A DNA stretch of 6,374 nucleotides, taken from positions 1 through 6,374 of the forward strand of contig DATEAK010000162.1 of NCBI GenBank assembly GCA_035288405.1. Reading direction: 5' to 3'. This DNA comes from JACPSX01 sp035288405 [NCBI: bacterium] (lineage in GTDB: Bacteria > JACPSX01). The position numbers and the translations under genes were made by a program. Below, in pieces: positions 6,113-6,374 of the stretch; within the stretch, counting starts at the first letter, position 1; the number at the start of each line of letters is the position of its first letter. The notes below the pieces were generated by a model. The model searched no databases. It had not been told where the DNA came from and saw only the letters and a program-made list of their open reading frames with translations.

Positions 6113-6374
6113 ATGAACAGGCTGTCCGTAAACCTGATCCGGGGTCTCTCGTTCCTGGCCATCCTTGTGATCTGGTGGATTATTTCCCTTTTCTTCCCCC
6201 CGAGTTTTATTCCGGGACCCGTAATCGTTCTCAAGAAAGTGGCGGGTTTGCTCGTTTCCGGCGAGTTTTTCTTTCACATGTATAAAACCCTGCTGCGGGT
6301 TATCTTGGGATTCCTATGGGCGTTCGTGGTTGGCGCCGTGATGGGGATGGTCATGGGGTTTAACCGGCTGGCGG
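6113..6374 (+). CDS. ABC transporter permease, SsuC/TauC type (5' part, runs off the window)
   Basis: Only the first 87 codons are present; the frame is open to the window edge. The protein begins with a short basic segment (MNRLSVNLIRG), a first membrane helix (about 12-28, containing IWW), the FIPGP turn (32-36) followed by an amphipathic segment ending in SGEFFFHMYKTLLR (49-62), and a second helix (about 63-83, GF-AFVVG-VMGMVMGF). This order (first helix with a W, P-P/S-P turn, L..SGE.....TLLR...GF....G...G...G) is that of the permeases pairing with NMT1/SsuA-type binding proteins, forming the membrane channel for the upstream binding protein. The ATG at 6113 has AAGGA (6104-6108) at 4 bases; a TTG at 6062 in the same frame is less likely. 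An ATPase gene is expected next, outside the window. Confidence 0.83.
   Translation, partial: MNRLSVNLIRGLSFLAILVIWWIISLFFPPSFIPGPVIVLKKVAGLLVSGEFFFHMYKTLLRVILGFLWAFVVGAVMGMVMGFNRLA

Noticed and set aside
1-6374. tRNA/rRNA genes, CRISPR arrays, insertion sequences or long direct repeats
   Set aside because: Reading both strands showed no cloverleaf-like sequence, regularly spaced repeats, transposase motifs or paired terminal repeats.

Overview
The window (6374 bases, GC-rich, apparently bacterial chromosome) carries four complete protein genes on the plus or minus strand and two further genes that can be recognised from start codon to stop codon or window edge: a SpoU/TrmJ-type RNA methyltransferase (34-855, +), an HDOD signalling protein (995-1858, -), a hydantoinase A / acetone carboxylase-type large subunit (2364-4421, +), a small zinc-site subunit of the acetone carboxylase gamma family (4487-4834, +), a periplasmic SsuA/NMT1-type substrate-binding protein (5076-6047, +) and the first 87 codons of its ABC permease (6113 to the window end, +). 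The Gram-negative style Sec signal peptide, the HDOD protein and the anaerobe-type ketone carboxylase subunits would suit a deltaproteobacterium/Desulfobacterota or related metabolically versatile bacterium, but this is inference; no marker in the window fixes the taxon.

Layout. The left third is housekeeping and signalling: trmJ and the HDOD gene converge on a 139-base gap with weak inverted repeats. The HDOD gene then diverges from the right-hand cluster across a 505-base non-coding gap. That gap holds a good sigma70-like promoter for the plus strand (TTGAAA, 17 bases, TATAAG) with a perfect 7-base-arm inverted repeat just upstream, which looks like an operator. The right-hand cluster then runs in one direction: large subunit, 65 bases, small subunit, 241 bases containing an 11-bp perfect hairpin and a second possible promoter, binding protein, 65 bases, permease.

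How the genes fit together. The large and small subunits match, in order and size, the first two genes of acetophenone-carboxylase-type operons (as I recall them): an ATP-using hydantoinase-A-type subunit of about 70 kDa followed by a zinc protein of about 13-15 kDa. The hydantoinase-B-type partner that such carboxylases need is not in the window; an uptake system follows instead. The simplest reading is a substrate-inducible cluster that imports a small organic compound and carboxylates (or otherwise ATP-dependently activates) it, with the remaining subunits lying downstream of the transporter or elsewhere. The substrate cannot be deduced from the sequence. No RNA genes, mobile elements or CRISPR arrays were seen.
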